A stretch of DNA of 64,000 bases, taken from NCBI RefSeq assembly GCF_014518425.1, contig NZ_JACVCU010000003.1, forward strand, positions 1 to 64,000. Reading direction: 5' to 3'. The notes under the pieces were generated by a model. The model was not told the DNA's origin and ran no database searches. It saw only the letters and a program-made list of their open reading frames with translations. Made by a program: the position numbers and the translations under genes. Of the stretch, positions 29,771 through 38,860 are shown in pieces (position 1 is the first letter of the stretch; every line of letters begins with the position of its first letter). This stretch comes from Terrabacter sp. MAHUQ-38 (GTDB lineage Bacteria; Actinomycetota; Actinomycetes; Actinomycetales; Dermatophilaceae).

Positions 29771-30523
29771 ATGAACCTCACCCTCAAGATCTGGCGCCAG
29801 GCCGGCCCCAAGACCAAGGGTGAGATGGTCACCTACCCGGTCACGGACATCTCCGCCGACATGTCGTTCCTCGAGATGCTCGACGTGCTCAACGAGCAGC
29901 TCAACGCGCGCGGCGAGGAGCCGATCGCGTTCGACTCCGACTGCCGCGAGGGCATCTGCGGCATGTGCGGTCTGATGATCTCCGGCAAGGCCCACGGCCC
30001 CGAGGTCACGACGACGTGCCAGCTGCACATGCGCAGCTTCTCCGACGGCGACGAGATCACCATCGAGCCGTGGCGCGCTGACGCCTTCCCGGTCATCAAG
30101 GACCTCGTCGTCGACCGCTCCTCGTTCGACCGGATCATCCAGGCCGGGGGCTTCATCAGCGCGAACACCGGGTCGGCCCCCGAGGCCCACTCGGTTCCGG
30201 TTCCCAAGCACCATGCCGACCGGTCGTTCATGGCGGCCGCCTGCATCGGCTGTGGAGCCTGTGTCGCGGCCTGCCCCAACGCATCGGGGATGCTCTTCAC
30301 GGCTGCGAAGATCACCCACCTCGGGGAACTGCCGCAGGGCCAGCCGGAGCGCAGCGCCCGTGTTGTCAACATGCTGGACCAGCACGACCGCGAGGGTTTC
30401 GGTGGGTGCACCAACATCGGCGAGTGCTCGCTGGCGTGCCCGAAGGAGATCCCGCTCGACGTCATCAACCAGCTCAACAAGGACCTGCGATACGCCCTGA
30501 TCCACCACGGCACCCCCGAGTGA
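29771..30523 (+). CDS. sdhB: succinate dehydrogenase/fumarate reductase SDH2, iron-sulfur subunit
   Basis: Electron-transfer subunit of the second complex, 250 residues. The [2Fe-2S] ligands are Cys58, Cys63, Cys66 and Cys83 (CREGICGMC...C). [13 protein letters not shown] and [14 protein letters not shown] hold the other two clusters. The last gene of the operon; a strong palindrome follows 37 bases after its stop. Confidence 0.92.
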   Translation: MNLTLKIWRQAGPKTKGEMVTYPVTDISADMSFLEMLDVLNEQLNARGEEPIAFDSDCREGICGMCGLMISGKAHGPEVTTTCQLHMRSFSDGDEITIEPWRADAFPVIKDLVVDRSSFDRIIQAGGFISANTGSAPEAHSVPVPKHHADRSFMAAACIGCGACVAACPNASGMLFTAAKITHLGELPQGQPERSARVVNMLDQHDREGFGGCTNIGECSLACPKEIPLDVINQLNKDLRYALIHHGTPE

Positions 30524-30560
30524 CCCAGCCCGTCCGGGCTCCGTGACACTTCGTTCGACG

Positions 30561-30586
30561 ACCCGCCCCGGAGCTCCGGGGCGGGT
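30561..30586 (+). terminator. 26-bp perfect palindrome ending the SDH2 operon
   Basis: ACCCGCCCCGGAG (30561-30573) is followed directly by its reverse complement CTCCGGGGCGGGT (30574-30586). The RNA would form a very GC-rich hairpin with a minimal loop. Only a weak T-rich tail (TTAGTCT) follows, and that tail is also the -10 element of the next gene. Confidence 0.7.
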
Positions 30587-30592
30587 TAGTCT
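30587..30592 (+). promoter_or_regulatory. -10 element of the D,D-carboxypeptidase gene
   Basis: TAGTCT starts at the base next to the terminator palindrome and ends nine bases before the ATG. The -35 region would fall inside the palindrome, where no good hexamer is seen. Confidence 0.35.
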
Positions 30593-30601
30593 GTCCCGGC
30601 G

Positions 30602-32122
30602 ATGACGCCCTCCGACCGGCCCCGACGTCGCCCGTGGACGCTCCCCGTCGCGGGCGCGTCGCTCAGTGCCGTCGCGCTCGGGCTCGTGATGACGACGGCG
30701 TATGCCGTCCCGCCCGGTGGGAGCGCCGTCTCGCCGCGCGTCGTGGCCGCAGCGCAGCCGGTCGCCGCTCCCACCTGCCGTCCGTGGCAGACCCGCCAGG
30801 TCGTGCCGCCGGGCGTGACCCTGACGCCGCGCGTCTTCCCGACGGACGAGGCCCCCACGTGGACGGCGCCCCCGGCCACGAGCCCCGTCACCAGGGCGGG
30901 CACACCCACGACGTCGGCGTCGAGGCCCGCCAGACCACGCGCCGTGTGCCGCAACACGCCCCCGGCGCCGTACGCCCACCCCGCGTGGGCGCCGGAGAGC
31001 GTCGTCGGCGGCTCACGCCTCGCCGAGACCGGCGTCGTCGTCGACCGGCCGGCCACCGTCGCGGCCCCGCCGGACGTGTACGACGTGTCCTACGTCATCG
31101 CCGACCTCCACACGGGCGAGGTCCTCGCCGCGAAGTCGCCGCACGCGTGGCTGCGTCCGGCGAGCACCCTCAAGGCGCTGACCGCAATGACGCTCATGCC
31201 GCGGCTCGACCCGCGGCGGGTGGTCGTCGCGAGCAAGGACGCCCAGGAGGCCTCGGGCACGCGGGTCGGCGTCCTCGCGGGCAACCGCTACCCCGTCTCG
31301 AGCCTCTTCGACGCGATGCTGATGTTCTCGGCCAACGACGCCGTCTACGCCCTTGCCGACGCTGCCGGCGGCTACGACCGCACGGTCGCGCTCATGAACG
31401 AGAAGGCCGCCGAGATCGGGGCGCACGACACCCTGACGGTCGATCCGAGCGGGCTCGACGACGGCAGGCAGCGCTCGAGCGCCTACGACCTGGCGCTCAT
31501 CGGTCGTGACGCGATGCGGCTGCCGGCCTTCCGGGTCGCGGTCACGAAGCGCGACCTCGTGTTCCCCGGTGGCAGGGACCGCAACGGCAAGGTGTGGAAG
31601 CCGTTCCACGTCTACAACATCAACGACCTGCTCGCCCACTACCCCGGCGCCATCGGCATCAAGCCCGGACGCACCGACCGAGCCCAGCACACCTTCATCG
31701 GCGCTGCCACGCGCGGTGGTCGCACCCTCGTCGTCTCGCAGATGGGGAGCATCACCGGCTCGTGGAAGCCGACCGCGGCACTGCTCGACTGGGGCTTCGC
31801 GAACGCCGACCGCGTGACGCCTGTCGGACGTCTCGTCGAGCCGGGCGAAGCGTCCGCGCCCTCGCCGGCACCGAGCCTGCCGCAGCTGCCGCCGGCCGGG
31901 GCGGCGCCCAGCGGCGGCACGACGGACGACAGCGCATCCACAACCCCCTCGGGGTCCACCGCCGCATCTGCAGGCACCGGCACGCCCGAGCCGGTCGGGG
32001 CTCCCCCGTCGGAGGCCACCTCATCCGGCCGCACGGGGTCGCTCGCCGCGCTCACGGGCGTCGGTGTCATCGTCCTGGGCGGCGTCGCGTTGGTCGCCGT
32101 CGCGCGCCGCCGCCGCGCCTGA
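30602..32122 (+). CDS. exported D-alanyl-D-alanine carboxypeptidase (S11 family)
   Basis: Penicillin-binding enzyme that trims peptidoglycan stem peptides outside the cell, 506 residues. A signal sequence ends near TTAYA (about residue 35). A variable Pro/Thr-rich stretch runs to about 150. The catalytic domain has S188-T-L-K191 (ASTLK), SAN at 243-245, and the third motif as K354-P-G rather than the usual K-T-G. A Pro/Ser/Thr-rich linker and a C-terminal helix followed by RRRRA anchor it in the membrane. No ribosome site; the -10 element is nine bases upstream. Confidence 0.85.
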   Translation: MTPSDRPRRRPWTLPVAGASLSAVALGLVMTTAYAVPPGGSAVSPRVVAAAQPVAAPTCRPWQTRQVVPPGVTLTPRVFPTDEAPTWTAPPATSPVTRAGTPTTSASRPARPRAVCRNTPPAPYAHPAWAPESVVGGSRLAETGVVVDRPATVAAPPDVYDVSYVIADLHTGEVLAAKSPHAWLRPASTLKALTAMTLMPRLDPRRVVVASKDAQEASGTRVGVLAGNRYPVSSLFDAMLMFSANDAVYALADAAGGYDRTVALMNEKAAEIGAHDTLTVDPSGLDDGRQRSSAYDLALIGRDAMRLPAFRVAVTKRDLVFPGGRDRNGKVWKPFHVYNINDLLAHYPGAIGIKPGRTDRAQHTFIGAATRGGRTLVVSQMGSITGSWKPTAALLDWGFANADRVTPVGRLVEPGEASAPSPAPSLPQLPPAGAAPSGGTTDDSASTTPSGSTAASAGTGTPEPVGAPPSEATSSGRTGSLAALTGVGVIVLGGVALVAVARRRRA

Positions 32123-32178
32123 CCCCAGCTCAGGGTGAGGCAGGCCGCGCGCGAGGTCCGCACCGCCCTGGCCGACTG

Positions 32179-32193
32179 GTGAGCCGCACTCAC
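32179..32193. terminator. small hairpin between convergent genes
   Basis: GTGAG and CTCAC flank CCGCA in the 111-base gap between the carboxypeptidase and yihY-like genes, which converge here. It is a weak candidate terminator with no T-run. Confidence 0.25.
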
Positions 32194-32233
32194 AGCGGAC
32201 GTGCCGACCCGCGGACCCTCCCGCAACCGCTCG

Positions 32234-33352
32234 TCAGCGCCTTCTCAGCCGGCGGGCGCCCGCCAGCACGGCCGCGCCGGCGGCCCCGAGGACCGCTCCT
32301 GCCGCCAGGCTCGCGCGGTCGGTGGCCCGTGACGCCGGCTTCGGGTCAGCCGACGCACGCGCGTCGGGACCGGGGGCGGCGAGGGACGTGCCGGCATACG
32401 GGACGAGGCTCGCGTCGGCTCGTGGCCCGGGGGCTGTGGCGAACGCGGGACGCCGCGCCCGGGCCGTGGCCGACCGTGCGCTGTCGTCGCCGAGCGGGTG
32501 GAGGTCGACCTCGTTGGCCGCCCACGAGGCCGAGAGGAGCACCACCTTGGACATGAGGTTGAGCCAGAAGAGCAGGCCCACCGAGACTGCGACCGCGCCG
32601 AGGACGGGGTTGGCACTGGCCCGGCTCACGAGGAACCCGCCGAACAGCTTGAGCAGCGTCAGCACGACCGCGCCCAGCAGCGCAGCGTGACGGACGTTGC
32701 GCCACGGGAGGGGCACGCCGGAGAGCATCCTCAGCAGCACGATGAGGATGAGGGTGTCGAAGACGACGCCCACGACGAGCCCCAGCACGCCGACGAGCGC
32801 GCCGTTGCCCTCGAGGCCCACCCAGCCGGCCACCCGCTCGGCGAGGCCGCCGACGACGCCCGTGACGACCGCCGAGAGCGCGACGGCCAGGCCGAGCGTG
32901 ACGAGGACGAAGAGGTCGCGGGCCTTCGTGCGGACCAGGTCGTCCTTGGACGCCTCGAGCCCGAAGATCCCGCGGATCCCGGTGCGCAGCGCGCCCACCC
33001 ATCCCAGACCGGCGAGCAGCAGGGTGACGAACGAGATGATGCCGGTGAGCGTCAGGGTGAGGCTCGCGGGGGCCTCGACGCTGATCAGCCCTTGCGGATG
33101 GTCGGGCGTGCGCACCACACCCGGCAGCGTGCTGTTCAGCGACTCGGCGATGGTCTCGATGAGGTCCGGACGGCCCTGCAGCACGAACCCGAAGATCGCG
33201 AACGCGAGCGCGAGCGCCGGGAAGACGGAGAAGAAGGCGAAGTAGCCGACGCCGGCGGCGAGAAGGTCGCCGTTGGCGTGGCCGTAGCGGGTCCAGGCCT
33301 CCCAGGCGCGGGTGGCCTTGAGCCGGGCGAGCAGCGCCTGCACGGCGGCCAC
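32234..33352 (-). CDS. YihY/UPF0761-family membrane protein
   Basis: Integral membrane protein of unknown function, formerly misnamed ribonuclease BN, 372 residues. GDLLAAGVGYFAFFSVFPALALAFAIFGF at the N-terminus and GWVGALRTGIRGIFG are family marks; about six transmembrane helices end near residue 285. The remaining 85 residues are an Ala/Pro/Arg-rich cytoplasmic tail with a last hydrophobic stretch. The GTG start lies three bases after the stop of the 2H phosphoesterase gene, so the two are cotranscribed. Confidence 0.82.
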   Translation of the reverse strand: MAAVQALLARLKATRAWEAWTRYGHANGDLLAAGVGYFAFFSVFPALALAFAIFGFVLQGRPDLIETIAESLNSTLPGVVRTPDHPQGLISVEAPASLTLTLTGIISFVTLLLAGLGWVGALRTGIRGIFGLEASKDDLVRTKARDLFVLVTLGLAVALSAVVTGVVGGLAERVAGWVGLEGNGALVGVLGLVVGVVFDTLILIVLLRMLSGVPLPWRNVRHAALLGAVVLTLLKLFGGFLVSRASANPVLGAVAVSVGLLFWLNLMSKVVLLSASWAANEVDLHPLGDDSARSATARARRPAFATAPGPRADASLVPYAGTSLAAPGPDARASADPKPASRATDRASLAAGAVLGAAGAAVLAGARRLRRR

Positions 33353-33355
33353 CGG

Positions 33356-33886
33356 TCAGCCCCCGGTGAGCGCGAACTCGTGGACCGGGCGCCACACCGC
33401 GTCGTCCCCGAGCTCGTAGAGGTGGTACGCGCCGACCTCGAAGTCGACGGCGTAGTCGGCCAGCTCCGCGAAGGCACGGTCGAGGTCGCCCGCCTGCACG
33501 TTGTGCGCCACGGTGACGTGCGGGTGGTAGTAGAACTCGAGGGCCCGCTCCACCGGTCCGGAGCGCAGCGCCATCTCGAGCGCCTCGCAGTTGGAGACGC
33601 CCTGGGCGACCTGGATGAACACGACGTCCGAGAGCGGGCGGAAGGTGCCGGTACCGCGCAGCACGACGTCGAACGGCGCGTGGCGCGTGGCGACACCCGA
33701 GCAGTGCTCGCGGAAGGCGTCATACACCTCCGCGTCGACCTCGGTCGGCGGGAGCAGGGTGATGTGCGCGGGGATCTGCCAGGCCTGGGGGTCGCCGAAG
33801 TCGGCCCGGCGTCGCTGAAGGTAGTCGCCGTGTGGGGCCGGGATGGGGATCGAGACGCCGATCGTCGTGGGACGCGCAACACTCAC
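33356..33886 (-). CDS. 2H phosphoesterase (2'-5' RNA ligase family)
   Basis: Small cytoplasmic enzyme of 176 residues with two H-x-T/S-x motifs: HITL at 41-44 and HVTV at 123-126, which pair in the active site of 2'-5' RNA ligase and cyclic phosphodiesterase families. The natural substrate is unknown. A TACGGT -10 element lies seven bases before the GTG, so the mRNA is probably leaderless. Confidence 0.8.
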   Translation of the reverse strand: MSVARPTTIGVSIPIPAPHGDYLQRRRADFGDPQAWQIPAHITLLPPTEVDAEVYDAFREHCSGVATRHAPFDVVLRGTGTFRPLSDVVFIQVAQGVSNCEALEMALRSGPVERALEFYYHPHVTVAHNVQAGDLDRAFAELADYAVDFEVGAYHLYELGDDAVWRPVHEFALTGG

Positions 33887-33893
33887 GACCCAG

Positions 33894-33899
33894 ACCGTA
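33894..33899 (-). promoter_or_regulatory. -10 element of the 2H phosphoesterase gene (predicted leaderless)
   Basis: TACGGT on the minus strand, seven bases before the GTG start. Confidence 0.45.
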
Positions 33900-33932
33900 T
33901 CGAACTGGTCCGGCGTGCGAGAGGCGAGGCCC

Positions 33933-35024
<1,092 letters not shown>

Positions 35025-35843
35025 TCAGCCCGGCAGCGCGACGCCGCCGAGGTCGTAGTCGACGACGACGGGGGCGTGGTCGCTCCACCGCTCGGCATAG
35101 GTCGGCGCGCGGCCGACGGACGCGTCGGCGACGACGGCCGCGAGGCGCCGGGTCGCGAGCTGGTAGTCGATGCGCCACCCGGCGTCGTTGTCGAAGGCCT
35201 TGCCGCGCCACGACCACCACGTGTACGGGCCCGCGACGTCGCCCGCGTGCGCGCGCTGCACGTCGACCCAGGTGCCGTCGGCGAGCCAGCCGTCGATGAC
35301 CGCTCGCTCCTCGGGCAGGAAGCCGGCCTTCGTGAGGTTGCCCTTCCAGTTCTTGAGGTCGGCCTCGCGGTGCGCGACGTTGAGGTCACCCGTGACGACC
35401 ATGAGGGCATCGGCCCCGGCGGCGCGGCGCATCCGCCGCGTCATCGCGTCGAGGAAGGCCATCTTGACGTCCTGGCGATCGGTGCCCGCTTGGCCGGTGT
35501 GGACGTACGCGGACGCGACGGTCAGGCAGCCGGCGTCGGTGTCCACGTCGACCTCGACCCAGCGGCCCTCGTCGGCGAAGTCGCCGTCGACTCCGACACG
35601 GACGTCGACCTGCGGGTCGCGCGTCACGATCGCGACGCCGGCACGGCCCTTGGCGCTGCCCTCGGTGTGGGCGAGCGACCAGTGCGCGAGGCCCGCCTCA
35701 GCGAGAACCTTGGCGAGATCGACGTCGCTCGCGCGGACCTCCTGGAGGCAGAGCACATCCGGCTGCGCCTGCTGCAGCCACGGGATCATCCCGCGCCTGG
35801 CCGCGGCCCGGACCCCGTTGACGTTGGCGGTGACGACGCGCAT
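35025..35843 (-). CDS. xth: exodeoxyribonuclease III (AP endonuclease family)
   Basis: DNA repair nuclease of the exonuclease III/EEP fold, 272 residues. MRVVTANVNGVRAA opens the fold; LQEVR carries the metal-binding Glu35, TGDLNVAH the catalytic Asp-Asn pair, and SDHAPVVVDY the general-base His. The ATG start is set by the family N-terminus. CACAAT six bases upstream is a possible leaderless -10. Transcribed leftwards, upstream of trpS. Confidence 0.9.
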   Translation of the reverse strand: MRVVTANVNGVRAAARRGMIPWLQQAQPDVLCLQEVRASDVDLAKVLAEAGLAHWSLAHTEGSAKGRAGVAIVTRDPQVDVRVGVDGDFADEGRWVEVDVDTDAGCLTVASAYVHTGQAGTDRQDVKMAFLDAMTRRMRRAAGADALMVVTGDLNVAHREADLKNWKGNLTKAGFLPEERAVIDGWLADGTWVDVQRAHAGDVAGPYTWWSWRGKAFDNDAGWRIDYQLATRRLAAVVADASVGRAPTYAERWSDHAPVVVDYDLGGVALPG

Positions 35844-35930
35844 GCGCCGATTGTGCAGGACACCGCCCACGCCTTTCCCCGCGGCCCTACGGTTGGCACG
35901 AACCACCGCGGTGGTATGCCGTCGCCTGCC

Positions 35931-35936
35931 TAGAAT
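35931..35936 (+). promoter_or_regulatory. -10 element of the MauE-thioredoxin gene (predicted leaderless)
   Basis: TAGAAT ends five bases before the GTG at 35942. No ribosome site is present. Confidence 0.45.
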
Positions 35937-35941
35937 GCGCT

Positions 35942-36925
35942 GTGCCCACAGACGCCCTCGTCCTCGCGCCCGCGATCCTCGCCGTCGTCCTCTTCGTCAG
36001 CGCGGTGGGCAAGCTGCGCTCGCCCCGGGCATCGGCCGAGGCCTTCCGCGACCTCAGGGTGCCGGCGCTTCTGTCGGGTCACGGGGCCGTGCGGGGGCTG
36101 CCCTGGGCCGAGATCGCCCTCGCCGTCGCGCTCGTCCTGCTCGGTGGTCGGCCCGGCGTGCTCGCCTCGGTCGCCACGCTCGTGCTGTTCACGGCATACC
36201 TCTGGCTGGTCGTGCGCGGCCTCGGCTTCGACGTCCCGGTCGACTGCGCCTGCTTCGGCGAGTTCGCGCCCGGCCGGATCACCCGCGGCACCGTCGTGCG
36301 CAACGCCTGGCTCGTCGCGCTCGCCGTCCTGGCCGTCGTCGCCTCGACGCAGGGGTCCTCGGTCGCGACACGCCTGGCCGACGGCGGGGCACCGTGGTGG
36401 TGGGTCGCCGGCGCGGTCGCGGCTGCCGTCACGGTCCGCCTCGTCGTGGGCGGCTCGGGGCCGGCCGCGGAGCTCGACGAGCAGGCCGCGCTCGTCGAGG
36501 AGGAAGGCGAGTACCTGCGGGTGCGCACACCGGCGCTGCCCGTGACCCTCGGCGACGGCAGCACCACCACGCTGCGTCGCCTCAGCGAGACGCGTCCGCA
36601 GCTGCTCGTGTACGTCTCGGAGACGTGCGGAAGCTGCCGCGAGGTCATCGACGCGGTCCCGGGGTGGCGCGAGCAGCTGCCCCAGCTCGACGTGAGGATC
36701 CTCGTGCGTGCCGACCCGGAGTCCTCCGGCCTCGCGTCGACGCAGGAGCCGCTCTCCGTCCATGACGCCGAGGGCCTCGTCTACGAGACGTTCGACCTGC
36801 GCACCCCCGGGGCGGTGCTGCTCGGCGCCGACGGGCTGCTCGCCGGCGGGCCCGTCATCGGCAGCCTCGCGGTTCCGGAGTTCGTCGACGACGTCCGCGC
36901 CGAGCTCGTCGAGGCGGTGGGCTGA
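35942..36925 (+). CDS. MauE/DoxX-like membrane protein fused to a thioredoxin-like domain
   Basis: Probable membrane redox protein for disulfide handling outside the cell, 327 residues. Residues 1-165 form about four helices of the MauE type, including the paired cysteines in PVDCACFGEF (Cys102, Cys104). Residues 190-325 are a thioredoxin-like domain with Cys229-Gly-Ser-Cys232 in VYVSETCGSC and GAVLLGADGLLAGGPVIGS as the cis-Pro end. MauE and MauD act as separate proteins in methylamine dehydrogenase maturation; here both functions are in one chain. It converges with a gene for a ten-cysteine Tat-exported protein, a plausible client. Confidence 0.72.
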   Translation: MPTDALVLAPAILAVVLFVSAVGKLRSPRASAEAFRDLRVPALLSGHGAVRGLPWAEIALAVALVLLGGRPGVLASVATLVLFTAYLWLVVRGLGFDVPVDCACFGEFAPGRITRGTVVRNAWLVALAVLAVVASTQGSSVATRLADGGAPWWWVAGAVAAAVTVRLVVGGSGPAAELDEQAALVEEEGEYLRVRTPALPVTLGDGSTTTLRRLSETRPQLLVYVSETCGSCREVIDAVPGWREQLPQLDVRILVRADPESSGLASTQEPLSVHDAEGLVYETFDLRTPGAVLLGADGLLAGGPVIGSLAVPEFVDDVRAELVEAVG

Positions 36926-36960
36926 CCGCGCGGGCCCCGCATCCCACGACGCGCGACGTG

Positions 36961-36994
36961 CTGAGGGCCTCGATCCGTGGATCGAGGCCCTCAG
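36961..36994. terminator. bidirectional terminator, 16-bp perfect stem
   Basis: CTGAGGGCCTCGATCC (36961-36976), a GT loop, then GGATCGAGGCCCTCAG (36979-36994). It lies midway between the MauE-thioredoxin gene and the cysteine-rich protein gene, which converge, so it can end both transcripts. Confidence 0.8.
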
Positions 36995-37031
36995 CGCCGT
37001 ACCTCTGCGTTGCGTCGGCGGCGACCCGCTG

Positions 37032-37649
37032 TCAGCCGCAGTTCGGGTTGAGCCCCGCGGGCACCGGAACCGCGCCCTGGATGTCGCACGACCCGCCACC
37101 GCTGGTGGCAGGCGGGGTCGAGAGCATCGGCGTCGCGATGTTGACGGGCGAGGTGTCGATCGCCGTACAGGTGCTGCACTCATACCGCTGGTAGTCCAGG
37201 CTGAACGAGGTGTTCTTGCTGTTCTGCTGCGTGTTCGTGTAGACGAAGATCCGCTGCGACGTGGCGTCGGGCGTGCAGAACGTGTTGCACGAGGTCGAAC
37301 CGGCAGGCGTGCACGTGGCGCAGGTGCAGGTGCTGCCGTTCGCGACGTAGACCTGGAAGCCGGTGACGAGCTGGCCGTTGACACGGACGTTGCTGATCAC
37401 CGTGACGCCGGTTGCCGGGTTGGGGCCCGGCGAGTTCGTCGCGATGAGCTCGAACACGTATCCCTTGAAGATGTCGTTCGCGTTGCCGGGGAGCTTGCAC
37501 GCAGCCCCGGTGAACCGCAGAGGGCCCTCGGACGCCGCCACCGTGGGCGCGGCCCCCGCGACCACGACTGCCGGCACCGCCCAGGCGGCCCCCTTGACGA
37601 CCGAACGACGACTCGGAGGCGCCGACTCGGCGCCGTGATTGTGTGACAT
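37032..37649 (-). CDS. Tat-exported protein with ten cysteines, unknown function
   Basis: I do not know the function. The 205-residue protein begins with a twin-arginine signal: SRRSVVKG (residues 13-20), a hydrophobic stretch and a cleavage site near VAAS (about 40). The mature part has ten cysteines (51, 108, 110, 113, 121, 125, 158, 161, 188, 204), including a C-T-C-x2-C cluster and a C-x2-C pair, and no other cofactor motif. A beta-sandwich-like region (FKGYVFELIATNSPG ... FQVYV) resembles short Tat-exported actinobacterial proteins of unknown role. It lies 96 bases after the PqqD-like gene in the same direction. Even cysteine number suggests disulfides, possibly made with the facing MauE-thioredoxin protein. 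Confidence 0.7.
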   Translation of the reverse strand: MSHNHGAESAPPSRRSVVKGAAWAVPAVVVAGAAPTVAASEGPLRFTGAACKLPGNANDIFKGYVFELIATNSPGPNPATGVTVISNVRVNGQLVTGFQVYVANGSTCTCATCTPAGSTSCNTFCTPDATSQRIFVYTNTQQNSKNTSFSLDYQRYECSTCTAIDTSPVNIATPMLSTPPATSGGGSCDIQGAVPVPAGLNPNCG

Positions 37650-37745
37650 GGATGAATCCCCCACTCGCTGACTGAAACCCCGAAGTGACTCGTCAATGTA
37701 TCGGAGCCCGCGGCCTCGGATGCCGGAAATCGCACACCTTGGGGG

Positions 37746-38099
37746 CTATCTCGACGCTCCCGGGCGAATGTCGTCCCCATTGTCCGTTTTGTGGCCCTGA
37801 CCTGCACTGATGACCTCGGCCGACAAGAGTGCGACGACGACCTCGAGCACCCTCTCGGCCAGGCCTCCGCCGGGTGGCGCCCCCAGTCGTGAACGCAGCT
37901 CGTCCTCGAGCTCGGCCAGGGTCGTCCCGCCGCCGATGGCGTCGAGGGCCTCGAGCCCGAGGGGTGAGAGCCGCACGACGCGGTGCAGCGGCTCGACCCC
38001 GACCATGACCACCGTGCCCTCGTCGGTCGTGAACTCGTCGACCAGGGGGATGCGCGCCAGGACCGTGTCCGGGTCGAGGGGTACGTCCACGCGGTTCAC
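37746..38099 (-). CDS. PqqD-like protein (RRE fold), copy 1
   Basis: Small winged-helix-like protein of the PqqD family, 117 residues. PLHRVVRLSPLGLEALDAIGG followed by TLAELEDELRSRLG is the typical PqqD pattern. PqqD domains act as recognition elements that hold leader peptides for RiPP modifying enzymes. Here there is no PQQ cluster. The GTG start overlaps the stop of the HPr-kinase-like gene (GTGA). The C-terminal 20 residues are an unrelated tail. Its job in a polysaccharide locus is unknown; binding a peptide or protein partner is inferred from the fold. Confidence 0.72.
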   Translation of the reverse strand: MNRVDVPLDPDTVLARIPLVDEFTTDEGTVVMVGVEPLHRVVRLSPLGLEALDAIGGGTTLAELEDELRSRLGAPPGGGLAERVLEVVVALLSAEVISAGQGHKTDNGDDIRPGASR

Positions 38100-38860
38100 C
38101 GGGACCTCCCCAGGATGTCCCGCACGACCGGCTCGACCTCGACGGCGTCGTGGTAGCGCACGCGCAGCAGGCCGCCGACCGCCTGGACGAGACCGGCCAG
38201 GCGGTGCAGCGGTCGCGCGACACGGGCCAGCGACGACGTCTCGGGCGCCAGCAGCACGAGGGCGTCGAGCACCTCGACCGGTTCGACGACGGGGGCCTCC
38301 CCGGCTCCGCGGTCGCGCCGGAGCAGGACGATCCCGGCCAGCCAGGGCTGCACCCGCGGGACGGTGAGGCCGAGGTCGACCGGGTTGACCTCGTCCTTCG
38401 GCAGCCCGGTGTCGGGGCGGCGGATCGACAGGGGCTTGCAGTAGGGCTCGATGCTGAGGTCGTCGGCGACGGCGACCGTCTCGTCGGAGATGTAGCCCCG
38501 TCCCGGTCCCAGGGTTCGGACCACCGTCGTCTTGCCCGTGCCACCGGGAGCCACCATGGCGATCGTGGCGCCCGACGTCTGGTCGCAGAGCGCCCCGGCG
38601 TGGAACATCATCACCTGTCCGGCCCTGGCGCTGATCGCCTCGCGGGTCACGAGCTGGGTCAGGCTCTGCAGCGCCACCGCGATGTCGTCCGGAGTGGCGC
38701 CCGGCAACACGGTGGGGGCCTGCACGACGGGGCAGCCGTCGACGGGGGACGTCGCGCAGGCGGACCAGGCCTGGAGGGCGAGCGGGCGCAGGCGCGGGTC
38801 GGTGACCTCGATGGCCACCGTCGCGCCGAGTGCCCGGACGTGCAGGAGAGAGTCGGTCAT
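38096..38860 (-). CDS. HPr-kinase-like ATPase associated with PqqD
   Basis: P-loop protein of 254 residues. Walker A is APGGTGKTT (104-112), preceded by FHAGAL and followed by YISDETVAV and CKPLSIRRP, the order seen in HprK-like kinases of lasso-peptide and related clusters, where such enzymes phosphorylate a peptide serine. It is far shorter than true HPr kinase and lacks its N-terminal domain. It is coupled by four-base overlaps to a glycosyltransferase gene upstream and a PqqD-like gene downstream. Substrate unknown; a peptide or a sugar-linked carrier are both possible. Confidence 0.68.
   Translation of the reverse strand: MTDSLLHVRALGATVAIEVTDPRLRPLALQAWSACATSPVDGCPVVQAPTVLPGATPDDIAVALQSLTQLVTREAISARAGQVMMFHAGALCDQTSGATIAMVAPGGTGKTTVVRTLGPGRGYISDETVAVADDLSIEPYCKPLSIRRPDTGLPKDEVNPVDLGLTVPRVQPWLAGIVLLRRDRGAGEAPVVEPVEVLDALVLLAPETSSLARVARPLHRLAGLVQAVGGLLRVRYHDAVEVEPVVRDILGRSR

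Noticed and set aside
37397-37807. Possible RiPP precursor frame (minus strand, starting VRFPASEAAG) between the PqqD-like gene and the cysteine-rich protein
   Set aside because: It runs out of frame into the Tat signal region of the conserved exported protein and has no ribosome site; only its first 30 codons lie between genes.
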